From NCBI GenBank assembly GCA_029863005.1, contig JAOTWF010000019.1, positions 1 through 37,152 on the forward strand: a DNA stretch of 37,152 nucleotides, read 5' to 3'. This DNA is from Gammaproteobacteria bacterium (GTDB taxonomy: Bacteria; Pseudomonadota; Gammaproteobacteria; Acidiferrobacterales; Sulfurifustaceae). This document shows positions 16,488 to 24,325 of this stretch, one piece after another. Every line of letters begins with the position of its first letter. Position 1 is the first letter of the stretch. The position numbers and the translations under genes are program-made. The notes under the pieces were generated by a model. That model saw only the letters and a list, made by a program, of their open reading frames with translations. It had not been told where the DNA came from and made no database searches.

Positions 16488-17072
16488 TCACGGGATGGAT
16501 TCGACAGTGTAACGCTGCACACGAATGCGGTTCGACCAGTAGTCGGGCGGCAGGCCGGCCTTGTGCTTGAGCTGACGCAGGAATTCGCGTGGATCAGCCA
16601 GCTGATCCCACACCGAAGGCAGGAACGTGCCACGGCGGTAATCTTCTTCGAGGATCAGGCCATCCACCCGCGGACGCAGCTGCGTCAGTAGTTCCTCTTC
16701 CGTGGAAAATTGCAACGGTTCAGGCAGACTCAGCACGGAAATGTGTATATCGAGGCGCTCATATTCCGGCCAAGTGAGCGTTGAAAAACGAGGATCCCGA
16801 AACGCCGCGTTGTAAGCATTGCTCGCCACGTCCTGCACCAGCGTTTGACGCGCTTCGAGCGTGCCGATGCAGCCACGCAAGTTTTCATCGAGATGCAACG
16901 TAACAAACGATGCGCGCAGTACACGCAACGGTTCCGGATAATCGATTGCCCGAACGTTCAGCGTTTCTCCGCACAGGCCTTTCTTGATCGATTCTCCCGC
17001 CAACTGCAAAAGTTGCTGTTTGTGCGATGGCGTGAAGGCCGGGGAATTGTTACTCAATGATATAAGCGCCAT
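16488..17072 (-). CDS. amrA: AmmeMemoRadiSam system protein A (AMMECR1 domain)
   Basis: The protein is 194 residues from the ATG at 17072, which overlaps the end of the protein B gene by 23 bp and suggests translational coupling. An earlier ATG at 17126 lies further inside the upstream gene and adds residues unlike the family. The conserved AMMECR1 core, LRGCIGTLEARQTL, is at about 68-81, followed by SNAYNAAFRDPRF and the HISVLSLPEPL strand. AMMECR1-domain proteins are conserved from archaea to humans, without a settled biochemical role. In prokaryotes they co-occur with a MEMO protein and a radical SAM enzyme, both of which are adjacent here. Confidence 0.92.
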   Translation of the reverse strand: MALISLSNNSPAFTPSHKQQLLQLAGESIKKGLCGETLNVRAIDYPEPLRVLRASFVTLHLDENLRGCIGTLEARQTLVQDVASNAYNAAFRDPRFSTLTWPEYERLDIHISVLSLPEPLQFSTEEELLTQLRPRVDGLILEEDYRRGTFLPSVWDQLADPREFLRQLKHKAGLPPDYWSNRIRVQRYTVESIP

Positions 17073-17835
17073 AACCCACCACCCGGTCGCGTGGACCAGC
17101 CGTATCGCCAGAGTTGCGCAAATCAACGGTTTTGGCCTTGAGACCGAGTTTTTGTGCCAGAAGCAGCAAGCCGTTCACCGGATTGCGTCCGCAAGCAGAA
17201 TCGTAATCGATCGCTTCCGGCCGCAACTGCTCAATCGCCTGCGAGGTCGCGCGATCCATTTTCTGAGCGGTTTTATAGTCGTGGTAGTGGCTGAGATCCG
17301 AACTGATGACGATCAATGTTTCCTCGCCACCCCAAAGGAGATTGAGCACCTCGGCCACCTCATTGGGCTCGGCATCGCCCACCACCAGCGGCACCAAGTC
17401 GAAGTCTCCCAGCACTTCCTGGAGAAACGGCAGATGCACCTCAAGGCTGTGTTCCTGCGCATGAGCGACTTCCATTTCATGCACCTGGGGTAGATGGGAA
17501 ATTTTTTTGATGGCCTCCTGATCGATGCTAATGCGCCCCAGAGGGGTTTGGAAGTAATCCGCGCTGGAAAATGCCAGCCCCTGGAACCCGACTCGATGCG
17601 CGGGGCCGAGCAGCACGACGCGCGTGATCTGTCCGCGTGCTGACTGGACACGCGCGTAAGCGGAGGCGGCGACAGGGCCGGAGTAAATATAACCCGCATG
17701 GGGCGCAATAATGGCCTTCGGGATAGCGCCGCTCGCGGTCACCGCCGCGAGATAACCCGTCACCAGCGTGTGCAATTCGCCCGGATTGTCGGGGTAAAAC
17801 AGGCCGGCCACCGCCGGTTTACGTATTTTCGTCAT
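17050..17835 (-). CDS. amrB: AmmeMemoRadiSam system protein B (MEMO family)
   Basis: The 261-residue protein starts MTKIRKPAVAGLFYPDNPGEL, the usual opening, after an AGGA ribosome site. Metal-type histidines of the MEMO fold (related to class III extradiol dioxygenases) are visible in IIAPHAGYIYSG (about 41-52), LGPAHRVG, HAQEHSLEVHLPFL (about 145-158) and SDLSHYHDY. MEMO proteins have been linked to redox and copper handling in eukaryotes; the prokaryotic reaction is not established. The gene is upstream of protein A and divergent (160 bp) from the radical SAM gene, so the system is split across two transcription units with a shared control region. Confidence 0.94.
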   Translation of the reverse strand: MTKIRKPAVAGLFYPDNPGELHTLVTGYLAAVTASGAIPKAIIAPHAGYIYSGPVAASAYARVQSARGQITRVVLLGPAHRVGFQGLAFSSADYFQTPLGRISIDQEAIKKISHLPQVHEMEVAHAQEHSLEVHLPFLQEVLGDFDLVPLVVGDAEPNEVAEVLNLLWGGEETLIVISSDLSHYHDYKTAQKMDRATSQAIEQLRPEAIDYDSACGRNPVNGLLLLAQKLGLKAKTVDLRNSGDTAGPRDRVVGYGAYIIE

Positions 17836-17995
17836 GACAGTTCCTGCAGAAACATGATTATAACAATGTGCCCACCCGGCGTTATTTTCAAGTGAAACCG
17901 CGCAGGCGTAGTATGAACGTTGATTTGTGGGGCCAATGGCCGCATTTACCTTTTAACTTCGTCACCGCGCTGTTCTTTGCGCAGTTTTTCAGTCC

Positions 17996-19099
17996 ATGGA
18001 AACGAAAATTCTCGATTCAGAGTCGGTGGTCCCGACGCGCTACTGGCACAGGCTCGACGACGGGCGTGTGCAGTGCGATGTCTGCCCGCGTTACTGCAAA
18101 TTGCATGAGGGTCAGCGCGGGCTTTGTTTCGTGCGTGGTAACTATAACAATCAGATAGTCCTGACGACTTATGGACGCTCCAGCGGTTATTGCGTCGATC
18201 CCGTCGAAAAAAAGCCGCTCAATCATTTTCTTCCCGGCACACCGATCCTGTCGTTCGGTACCGCCGGCTGCAATCTCGCCTGCAAATTCTGCCAGAATTG
18301 GGACATCAGCAAGTCGCGTGAACTCGACACGCTGATGGACCAGGCCTCGCCCGAGGCCATTGCGCAGGCGGCCAAGAAGCTCGATTGCCGCAGCGTGGCC
18401 TACACCTATAACGATCCGGTGATATTTCTGGAATACGCCATTGACGTGGCCAAGGCCTGCCACGAGGTTGGCATCAAGTCGGTGGCGGTAACAGCGGGCT
18501 ACATGTGCGACGAGCCACGGCGTGAGTTCTATCAATACATGGACGCGGCCAACGTGGACCTGAAGGCCTTTACCGAGGATTTCTACTGGAAGGTAACGGG
18601 CTCGCATTTGCAACCCGTGCTCGACACGCTCAAATATCTGAAACATGAAACCAAAGTATGGTTTGAACTCACGACGCTGCTCATTCCCGGCCTCAATGAC
18701 GCGGAAAAGGAAACCGAGGAAATGACGCAATGGGTGGTGGAAAATCTCGGTCCGGATGTGCCGATGCATTTCACCGCTTTTCATCCGGACTGGAAAATGC
18801 GTGACATTCCGGCCACGCCCGCATCCACGCTCATCAAGGCGCGTCAAATTGCGATGAAGAACGGCGTGCGCTATGCCTATACTGGCAATGTGCACAATGA
18901 AGAGGGAGATTCCACTTTTTGTCATCAATGCGGAATCCGCCTCATCGGGCGTGACTGGTACAACATGACGGCGTGGAACCTCGACGCCGTTGGGAAATGC
19001 AAATCCTGCGGCACCCCCTGTGCCGGCGTGTTCGAGGCTCAACCCGGCAACTGGGGCGCGCGGCGACTGCCGGTGCGCCTGGCCAACTTCGCCGCCTGA
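17996..19099 (+). CDS. amrS: AmmeMemoRadiSam system radical SAM enzyme
   Basis: The 367-residue protein has its [4Fe-4S] cluster motif CNLACKFC (C92, C96, C99) after the conserved SFGTAGC region. The N-terminal part has additional cysteines (C27, C30, C34, C44), as in pyruvate-formate-lyase-activating-enzyme relatives. The C-terminal part has CHQC and a CKSCGTPC pair, perhaps for auxiliary cluster or metal binding. VAVTAGYMC and FTAFHPDWKM are typical of the family. The clusters are oxygen sensitive, which suits an island with FNR boxes. The ATG at 17996 has only a weak ribosome site. It is divergent from protein B; the substrate is unknown, and a modification made with A and B is the usual proposal. 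Confidence 0.94.
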   Translation: METKILDSESVVPTRYWHRLDDGRVQCDVCPRYCKLHEGQRGLCFVRGNYNNQIVLTTYGRSSGYCVDPVEKKPLNHFLPGTPILSFGTAGCNLACKFCQNWDISKSRELDTLMDQASPEAIAQAAKKLDCRSVAYTYNDPVIFLEYAIDVAKACHEVGIKSVAVTAGYMCDEPRREFYQYMDAANVDLKAFTEDFYWKVTGSHLQPVLDTLKYLKHETKVWFELTTLLIPGLNDAEKETEEMTQWVVENLGPDVPMHFTAFHPDWKMRDIPATPASTLIKARQIAMKNGVRYAYTGNVHNEEGDSTFCHQCGIRLIGRDWYNMTAWNLDAVGKCKSCGTPCAGVFEAQPGNWGARRLPVRLANFAA

Positions 19100-19136
19100 T
19101 CTCATTTCGTCTGCCTTCTCGCCACGGTTTGCCGGT

Positions 19137-19167
19137 TTGACAACCGTCATGTTTCCGCGGGTATAAC
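19137..19167 (+). promoter_or_regulatory. Promoter of the phosphoribosyltransferase-archease-rtcB run
   Basis: TTGACA at 19137-19142 and TATAAC at 19162-19167 make a recognisable sigma-70 promoter with a long (19 bp) spacer. The -35 element is embedded in TTGAC-AACC-GTCAT, which has FNR-like symmetry but departs from the consensus at three positions. A basal promoter is the safer call; FNR-family control is only a possibility. Confidence 0.45.
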
Positions 19168-19185
19168 GGTGTTATATGTAAATTC

Positions 19186-19893
19186 ATGCCAGGCTCTGCG
19201 AACAGGGTCGTCGAGCTTCCTGAAATGCGCAACCGGGGACGGGTGTTCCGTGACCGAACGCACGCAGGGGTGGTATTGGCCGATATGCTTGGAACGTTCC
19301 ACGGGACGCACACGCTGGTGCTCGCGATACCCGCGGGCGGCGTACCGGTGGCGGCGGAAATCTCAAAACAACTCGGACTTGCGTTCGATTTGGCGGTGGT
19401 GAGCAAAATCACGCTCCCCTGGAACACGGAATCGGGATACGGCGCCGTGGCATTCGACGGCACCGTGCGGCTCAACCGGGACCTGATCGCGGCACTGGGC
19501 CTGCCGGAGACAGCGGTTCAGGAAGGTATCGCGCGAACGAAGGAAAAGGTGACGCGGCGCGTCAAACAGCTGTGGGGAGACCACCGTCTGCCCGACCTGA
19601 CGCGACGTGCCGTCATCCTGGTCGACGATGGACTGGCATCCGGCATTACAATGCACACCGCCATCGACGCCTTGCATCACCTTGAAGCACACAAAGTCGT
19701 CATTGCCATACCGACCGGGCACGCCGAAGCCGTCGCGCGAATGGCCGCCATCGTTGAATCGCTGTACTGTCCGAACGTTCGCCAGGGACGGAGTTTCGCC
19801 GTGGCCGATGCCTACGAACAGTGGACAGATGTGAGCGAGGCAACGGTCGCCGGGATCATGCAATCTATTTCCCGCACATGTCACACGGCATGA
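19186..19893 (+). CDS. Phosphoribosyltransferase, stress-island type (copy 2)
   Basis: A second type I phosphoribosyltransferase, 235 residues. Its order is ELPEMRNRGRVFRDRTHAG near the N-terminus, the loop AIPAGGVPVAAEI, and the PRPP loop VILVDDGLASGITMHTAIDAL near residue 140. It is clearly paralogous to the copy at 15722-16384 but divergent, and it keeps the two acidic residues and the SG of the loop. The acceptor is unknown. No good ribosome site precedes 19186 and the predicted transcript start is close, so translation might be leaderless or begin at a later ATG (19225). It overlaps archease by 4 bp, which ties a PRPP-using enzyme to the RNA ligase system. Confidence 0.86.
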   Translation: MPGSANRVVELPEMRNRGRVFRDRTHAGVVLADMLGTFHGTHTLVLAIPAGGVPVAAEISKQLGLAFDLAVVSKITLPWNTESGYGAVAFDGTVRLNRDLIAALGLPETAVQEGIARTKEKVTRRVKQLWGDHRLPDLTRRAVILVDDGLASGITMHTAIDALHHLEAHKVVIAIPTGHAEAVARMAAIVESLYCPNVRQGRSFAVADAYEQWTDVSEATVAGIMQSISRTCHTA

Positions 19894-20312
19894 GCGTCAT
19901 GCGCTGGGAACATTTTCCACACGAGGCCGACATGGGGATACGCGGCATCGGCAATACCCGGGACGAGGCCTTCGAGCAGGCGGCGCTCGCCATGACCGCC
20001 ATCATCACCGACCCCACGCAGGTCAAAGCCGTGGAAAAAGTGGAAATCACGCGTCAGGCGCCAGACGATGAATTGCTGCTGGTGGACTGGCTGAATGCCC
20101 TGGTTTATGAGATGGCCACGCGCAAACTGCTTTTCGGTCGTTTTGAAGTTCACGTGAAAGACCACACACTGACTGCCCGTGCCTTTGGCGAGCCGATGGA
20201 TTTCACAAAGCATCATATGGTTGTCGAGATCAAGGGGGCAACCTATACCGCGCTGCGGGTCGCACAGGAGAGCAACGGAGAATGGGTTGCCCAGTGTATC
20301 GTTGATGTATAG
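19890..20312 (+). CDS. Archease (RtcB activator)
   Basis: The protein is 140 residues from the ATG at 19890, which forms an ATGA overlap with the stop of the preceding gene; an ATG at 19899 is also possible. The opening WEHFPHEADMGIRGIG matches the archease signature, with acidic residues that bind the activating metal. DDELLLVDWLNALVYEMATRK and the C-terminal VEIKGATYTALRV follow. Archease speeds guanylylation of RtcB and allows multiple turnover. It lies 17 bp upstream of rtcB, a classical pairing, so function is confidently inferred. The canonical C-terminal KAxTYH motif is changed to KGATYT. Confidence 0.9.
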   Translation: MSVMRWEHFPHEADMGIRGIGNTRDEAFEQAALAMTAIITDPTQVKAVEKVEITRQAPDDELLLVDWLNALVYEMATRKLLFGRFEVHVKDHTLTARAFGEPMDFTKHHMVVEIKGATYTALRVAQESNGEWVAQCIVDV

Positions 20313-20329
20313 CCGGGAGTGATGCCGCC

Positions 20330-21760
20330 ATGGATATCGCGCTCTTTGCCCGTCACACCGATTACGAATGGGAGATTGCTCCGCAGGGCACGATGCGCGT
20401 GCCCGCGATAATCTACGCGGACGAAACCCTGATCCGTGCAATGGACCACAAGGTGTACGAACAGGTCTGCAATGTTGCCACCCTGCCCGGCATTGTGAAA
20501 GCGTCGTACGCCATGCCCGATGCCCATTGGGGCTACGGCTTTCCCATCGGCGGCGTGGCCGCTTTTGATCCCCACGAAGGCGGTGTGGTATCGGCGGGCG
20601 GTGTCGGATTCGACATTTCCTGTGGCGTGCGTTGCTTGCATACCGGCCTCAACACCGAGGATGTCATGGCGGCTCAGAAAATGCTTGCCGATACCTTATA
20701 TAGAGAAATTCCGGCGGGACTGGGCAGCACCGGGGGCATCCGTCTGAACCAATCCGAAATGGACGCGATGCTTTTGGGCGGCGCAGCCTGGGCCGTGAAA
20801 AAGGGCTACGGCAACGTGGCTGATCTCGATCACATCGAGGAGCATGGCCAAATGCGCGGTGCGCGTCCGGATTACGTGTCCGAGCATGCGAAGAAACGCC
20901 AACGCGATGAGATGGGCACGCTCGGTAGCGGGAATCATTATCTCGAGATTCAGAAGGTCGCGCAGCTCTTCGACACGAAAACAGCGAGCGTGTATGGCAT
21001 TCGCGAGAACGACGTCGTCGTCAGCATTCACTGCGGGTCGCGCGGCCTCGGGCATCAGATCGGCACCGAGTTCCTGAAAGAGATGGTGATGGCCGCATCA
21101 CTGTACGGCATCACGCTTCCCGATCGTGAGCTTGCCTGCGCGCCGATCAACTCCCCCTTGGGCGAGAAATACCTGGGCGCCATGCGAGCCGCCATCAATT
21201 GCGCGCTGGCCAACCGCCAGATTCTGACTCATCTGGTGCGAGACGCCTTTTCGCAAGTCATCCCGAAGGCGCGGCTGCCCCTGCTTTATGACGTTTCCCA
21301 TAACACCTGCAAGGTCGAGGAACACGTCGTCGACGGCAGGGTGCGCAAGCTTTACGTACACCGCAAGGGCGCCACGCGCGCTTTCGGTCCCGGCCATCCG
21401 GATATTCCCGATGTCCTGCGGCCTGTCGGTCAGCCGGTATTGATCGGCGGTTCGATGGGCACCGGCTCCTATATACTCACCGGCGCCGCGAAAAACGAGG
21501 CATTGTCATTCAGCTCCGCCTGTCACGGCGCGGGGCGCGCCATGAGCCGGCACCAGGCGTACAAGACCTGGAAGGGCCGGCAGGTCATCGATGACCTGGC
21601 CGCGCGCGGCATTCTGATCCGCAGCCCCTCCGGCCGCGGCGTGGCCGAGGAGGCGCCGGGTGCTTACAAGGACGTGTCCGCCGTGGTGGACGCCGCCGAG
21701 GCCGCCGGGCTGGCGCGTAAAGTGGCGCGCCTCGAGCCGCTCGTCTGCATCAAGGGATGA
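20330..21760 (+). CDS. rtcB: RNA-splicing ligase RtcB
   Basis: RtcB joins RNA 2',3'-cyclic phosphate or 3'-phosphate ends to 5'-OH ends, using GTP and Mn2+. The 476-residue length is typical. Metal ligands are visible in GVGFDISCGVRC (D95, C98), GTLGSGNHYLEIQ, SIHCGSRGLGHQIG and DVSHN. The guanylylated histidine is in CHGAGRAMSR (about 399). The C-terminus, ARLEPLVCIKG, is family-like. Bacterial RtcB acts in repair of broken tRNA or rRNA, and here it sits with archease in a stress island rather than with rtcA and rtcR. DUF72 and PolX genes follow with 2-3 bp gaps, forming a nucleic-acid repair operon. Confidence 0.97.
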   Translation: MDIALFARHTDYEWEIAPQGTMRVPAIIYADETLIRAMDHKVYEQVCNVATLPGIVKASYAMPDAHWGYGFPIGGVAAFDPHEGGVVSAGGVGFDISCGVRCLHTGLNTEDVMAAQKMLADTLYREIPAGLGSTGGIRLNQSEMDAMLLGGAAWAVKKGYGNVADLDHIEEHGQMRGARPDYVSEHAKKRQRDEMGTLGSGNHYLEIQKVAQLFDTKTASVYGIRENDVVVSIHCGSRGLGHQIGTEFLKEMVMAASLYGITLPDRELACAPINSPLGEKYLGAMRAAINCALANRQILTHLVRDAFSQVIPKARLPLLYDVSHNTCKVEEHVVDGRVRKLYVHRKGATRAFGPGHPDIPDVLRPVGQPVLIGGSMGTGSYILTGAAKNEALSFSSACHGAGRAMSRHQAYKTWKGRQVIDDLAARGILIRSPSGRGVAEEAPGAYKDVSAVVDAAEAAGLARKVARLEPLVCIKG

Positions 21761-21763
21761 ACC

Positions 21764-22498
21764 ATGGCCAGCCGCGCCTATATCGGCACCAGCGGTTGGA
21801 ATTACGATTCGTGGCGCGATGACTTTTATCGTGGCAATTCGCGCAAGAACTGGCTTCAGTACTGCGCCGAACGTTTCAGCGGCATAGAAGTCAACGCTAC
21901 CTTCTACCGGCTGCAAAGCCAGGAAACATTCCGTCGCTGGCGAGACAATACGCCGGCCAATTTTCGTTTCACCATCAAGGGCAACCGCTACCTGACACAC
22001 AACAAAAAACTTGCCGACCCGCTGGCTGCTATTCGCCTTGAACGCGACCGCGCCAAGGGCCTGGGCCACAAGCTCTCGGCCGTTGTTTGGCAATTGCCGC
22101 GGCCGTTTCGCAAAAACATGGATCGTCTTCGCCAATTCGCCAGGGCGCTGAAATCCTGGCCCCAAGCCCGGCATGCAATCGAATTTCGCCATGATTCCTG
22201 GTTCGATGACGAGGTCGCCGAATGCCTGCACGCCCACCGGCTGGCCGTTTGTCAATCGGATGCCGCTGATTGGGCTTTGTGGGACGCCGTGACCACTGAC
22301 ATGGTATACGTCCGGTTGCACGGACATGCTGTTACCTATGCCTCGGCCTACGGCATGAAAGAATTGCGACAGTGGGCCAAACGTATCCGCCGCTGGCTCC
22401 GTCAGGGTCGCGACGTCCACGTATATTTCGACAACGATGCCAGGGGGGCGGCGCCGCAAAATGCCCTGGAGCTGATCGCGCTGGTCAGAAGGAACTGA
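21764..22498 (+). CDS. DUF72 domain-containing protein (TIM-barrel)
   Basis: The 244-residue protein starts RAYIGTSGWNYDSW after the initiating Met-Ala-Ser, then has GIEVNATFYRLQS at about 42-54, FRFTIKGNRYLTH and AIEFRHDSWFDDEV. All are signatures of the DUF72 (YecE-like) family, which adopts a TIM-barrel fold. Later VYVRLHGHA and VYFDNDARGAAPQNALEL also match. The biochemical function is unknown, although conserved Asn, Glu and His residues line a pocket in the family. Translation is coupled: 3 bp after rtcB and 2 bp before polX. Confidence 0.93.
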   Translation: MASRAYIGTSGWNYDSWRDDFYRGNSRKNWLQYCAERFSGIEVNATFYRLQSQETFRRWRDNTPANFRFTIKGNRYLTHNKKLADPLAAIRLERDRAKGLGHKLSAVVWQLPRPFRKNMDRLRQFARALKSWPQARHAIEFRHDSWFDDEVAECLHAHRLAVCQSDAADWALWDAVTTDMVYVRLHGHAVTYASAYGMKELRQWAKRIRRWLRQGRDVHVYFDNDARGAAPQNALELIALVRRN

Positions 22499-22500
22499 TC

Positions 22501-24228
22501 ATGCCTGTTCACAACGCCGACATTGCCAAGATTTTTGAGGAGATCGCCGACCTCCTTGAAATAGAAAATGCGAATCCCTTCCGTGTACGCGCCTACCGCA
22601 ATGCCGCGCGCCAGCTGCAAGGCATGGGTGAGTCGGTCGCGGAGATGATATCCCGAGGGGAGGACCTGACCGGATTGCCCGGCATTGGTGATGATCTCGC
22701 GGGCAAGATCGCGGAAATCGTAGAAACCGGCGATTCAAGGTTACTGCAGAAACTGCAGAAACAAACCCCGCCCAGCATCACGGAACTGCTCAAGATCCCG
22801 GGTCTGGGGCCCAAACGGGTGCGTGCGCTCTATCATGAGCTCGACGTGCAAACCGTCGAGCAGCTTGCGCGCGCCGCCCAGGACGGACGCATCCGCGAAC
22901 TGCCGGGCTTTGGCACCAAAACCGAGCAGACCATTTTGCAGGCCATCACGGCGCATGTGACCAAGCAGAAACGCTTCAAGCTGGCGGTGGCGGCCCAATA
23001 TGCCGAGCCGCTAAAGAAGTATCTGGAAAAAATCCCGGATGTCAGCCAAGTGATGCTCGCGGGTTCCTATCGGCGTTTCAAGGAGACCGTCGGTGATATC
23101 GACATTCTGGTAACAGCGACCAATGCTGAAAAGGTGATGGATCGGTTCGTTGCCTACGACGAGGTCAAAAAAATAAGTGCCAAGGGCGGTACGCGCGCCA
23201 CCGTGATTCTCCAATCCGGCCTGCAAGTGGACGTGCGAGTGGTGAAGAAAGAAAGTCTCGGTGCCGCGCTGCAATACTTCACCGGTTCCAAGGCGCACAA
23301 CATTGAAATCCGCCGGCTCGCCCAGGAGCGCAAACTCAAGATCAGCGAATACGGCGTCTTCAAAGGCAACAAGCCTGTTTCCGGCAGCACGGAGGAATCC
23401 GTCTACCGCGCTATCGGCCTGCCGTGGATTGCGCCCGAACTGCGCGAGAACCGTGGCGAAATCGAGGCGGCTCGAGCCGGTAAGCTGCCGAAACTCGTGG
23501 AATTCGCCGATCTTAAGGGTGATCTGCACGCTCACACCCAAGCTACCGACGGCCACGATACCCTGCGGAAGATGGCCGAGGCCGCACGCGAACACGGCTT
23601 CGAATACATCGCCATTACCGAGCACTCGCGCCGGCTCACCGTTGCGCATGGGCTCGACCCGCAGCGTCTGCGAAAGCAGATTCTCGAGATCGACAAACTG
23701 AATGGCCAACTCAAGAATATCACCCTATTAAAGGGCATTGAAGTGGACATCCTCGAGGACGGCCGCCTTGATCTTCCCAACGACGTGCTTTCCGAGTTGG
23801 ATCTCGTGGTTGGTGCGGTGCACAGCAAATTCCATCTGTCGCGCGCGAAGCAGACCGAACGCATCCTGCGCGCCATGGATCATCCATACTTCACCATCCT
23901 GGCTCATCCCACCGGACGGCTTATCGAAAATCGTGAACCCTACGATGTGGATATGCTCAGGATCATCCGACAGGCACGCGAACGTGGTTGTTTTCTGGAA
24001 CTCAACGCGCACCCGGAGCGAATGGACCTGCTGGACATCTACTGCCAGATGTCGCGCGACGAAGAGGTGCTCGTGGCCATCAATTCCGATGCGCACAGGA
24101 TTCAGGACTTTGATAATCTCGTCTATGGCATAGGTCAGGCCCGGCGTGGCTGGCTGGAAAAAAAGGATGTGCTCAATACCCGGCCGCTTAAGCTGCTGCG
24201 ATCACTGCTTAAGCGTACAATGACTTGA
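22501..24228 (+). CDS. polX: DNA polymerase/3'-5' exonuclease PolX
   Basis: The 575-residue protein starts at 22501; an open frame to 22372 is only overlap with DUF72. Its domains are: an N-terminal lyase-like region with helix-hairpin-helix motifs (LTGLPGIGDDLAGKIAEI and LKIPGLGPKRVRALY), an X-family nucleotidyltransferase centre with AGSYRRFKETVGDIDILV (two metal Asp at about 200) and the third Asp in LQVDVRVV, and a C-terminal PHP domain (GDLHAHTQATDG near 340, ITEHSRR, AHPTGRL, NSDAHR). Bacterial PolX fills short gaps in base-excision repair and has Mn-dependent exonuclease activity in the PHP domain. All catalytic motifs look intact. Confidence 0.95.
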   Translation: MPVHNADIAKIFEEIADLLEIENANPFRVRAYRNAARQLQGMGESVAEMISRGEDLTGLPGIGDDLAGKIAEIVETGDSRLLQKLQKQTPPSITELLKIPGLGPKRVRALYHELDVQTVEQLARAAQDGRIRELPGFGTKTEQTILQAITAHVTKQKRFKLAVAAQYAEPLKKYLEKIPDVSQVMLAGSYRRFKETVGDIDILVTATNAEKVMDRFVAYDEVKKISAKGGTRATVILQSGLQVDVRVVKKESLGAALQYFTGSKAHNIEIRRLAQERKLKISEYGVFKGNKPVSGSTEESVYRAIGLPWIAPELRENRGEIEAARAGKLPKLVEFADLKGDLHAHTQATDGHDTLRKMAEAAREHGFEYIAITEHSRRLTVAHGLDPQRLRKQILEIDKLNGQLKNITLLKGIEVDILEDGRLDLPNDVLSELDLVVGAVHSKFHLSRAKQTERILRAMDHPYFTILAHPTGRLIENREPYDVDMLRIIRQARERGCFLELNAHPERMDLLDIYCQMSRDEEVLVAINSDAHRIQDFDNLVYGIGQARRGWLEKKDVLNTRPLKLLRSLLKRTMT

Positions 24229-24325
24229 TAGCTGGATTGGAATCGAAACCAACGCCGTATGCCGCTGATTTCGCCAGAACGTCGGGGCGATGAGGCTGCG
24301 CGATATTATGCAGAATTGAACTGCC

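Noticed and set aside
18017-19150. Open frame of 377 codons opposite the radical SAM gene
   Set aside because: The opposite strand encodes a full AmmeMemoRadiSam enzyme with all its motifs; this frame is its shadow.
19137-19150. FNR box before the second phosphoribosyltransferase
   Set aside because: TTGAC-AACC-GTCAT has three mismatches and is better explained as a TTGACA -35 element with TATAAC downstream; kept only as a promoter.
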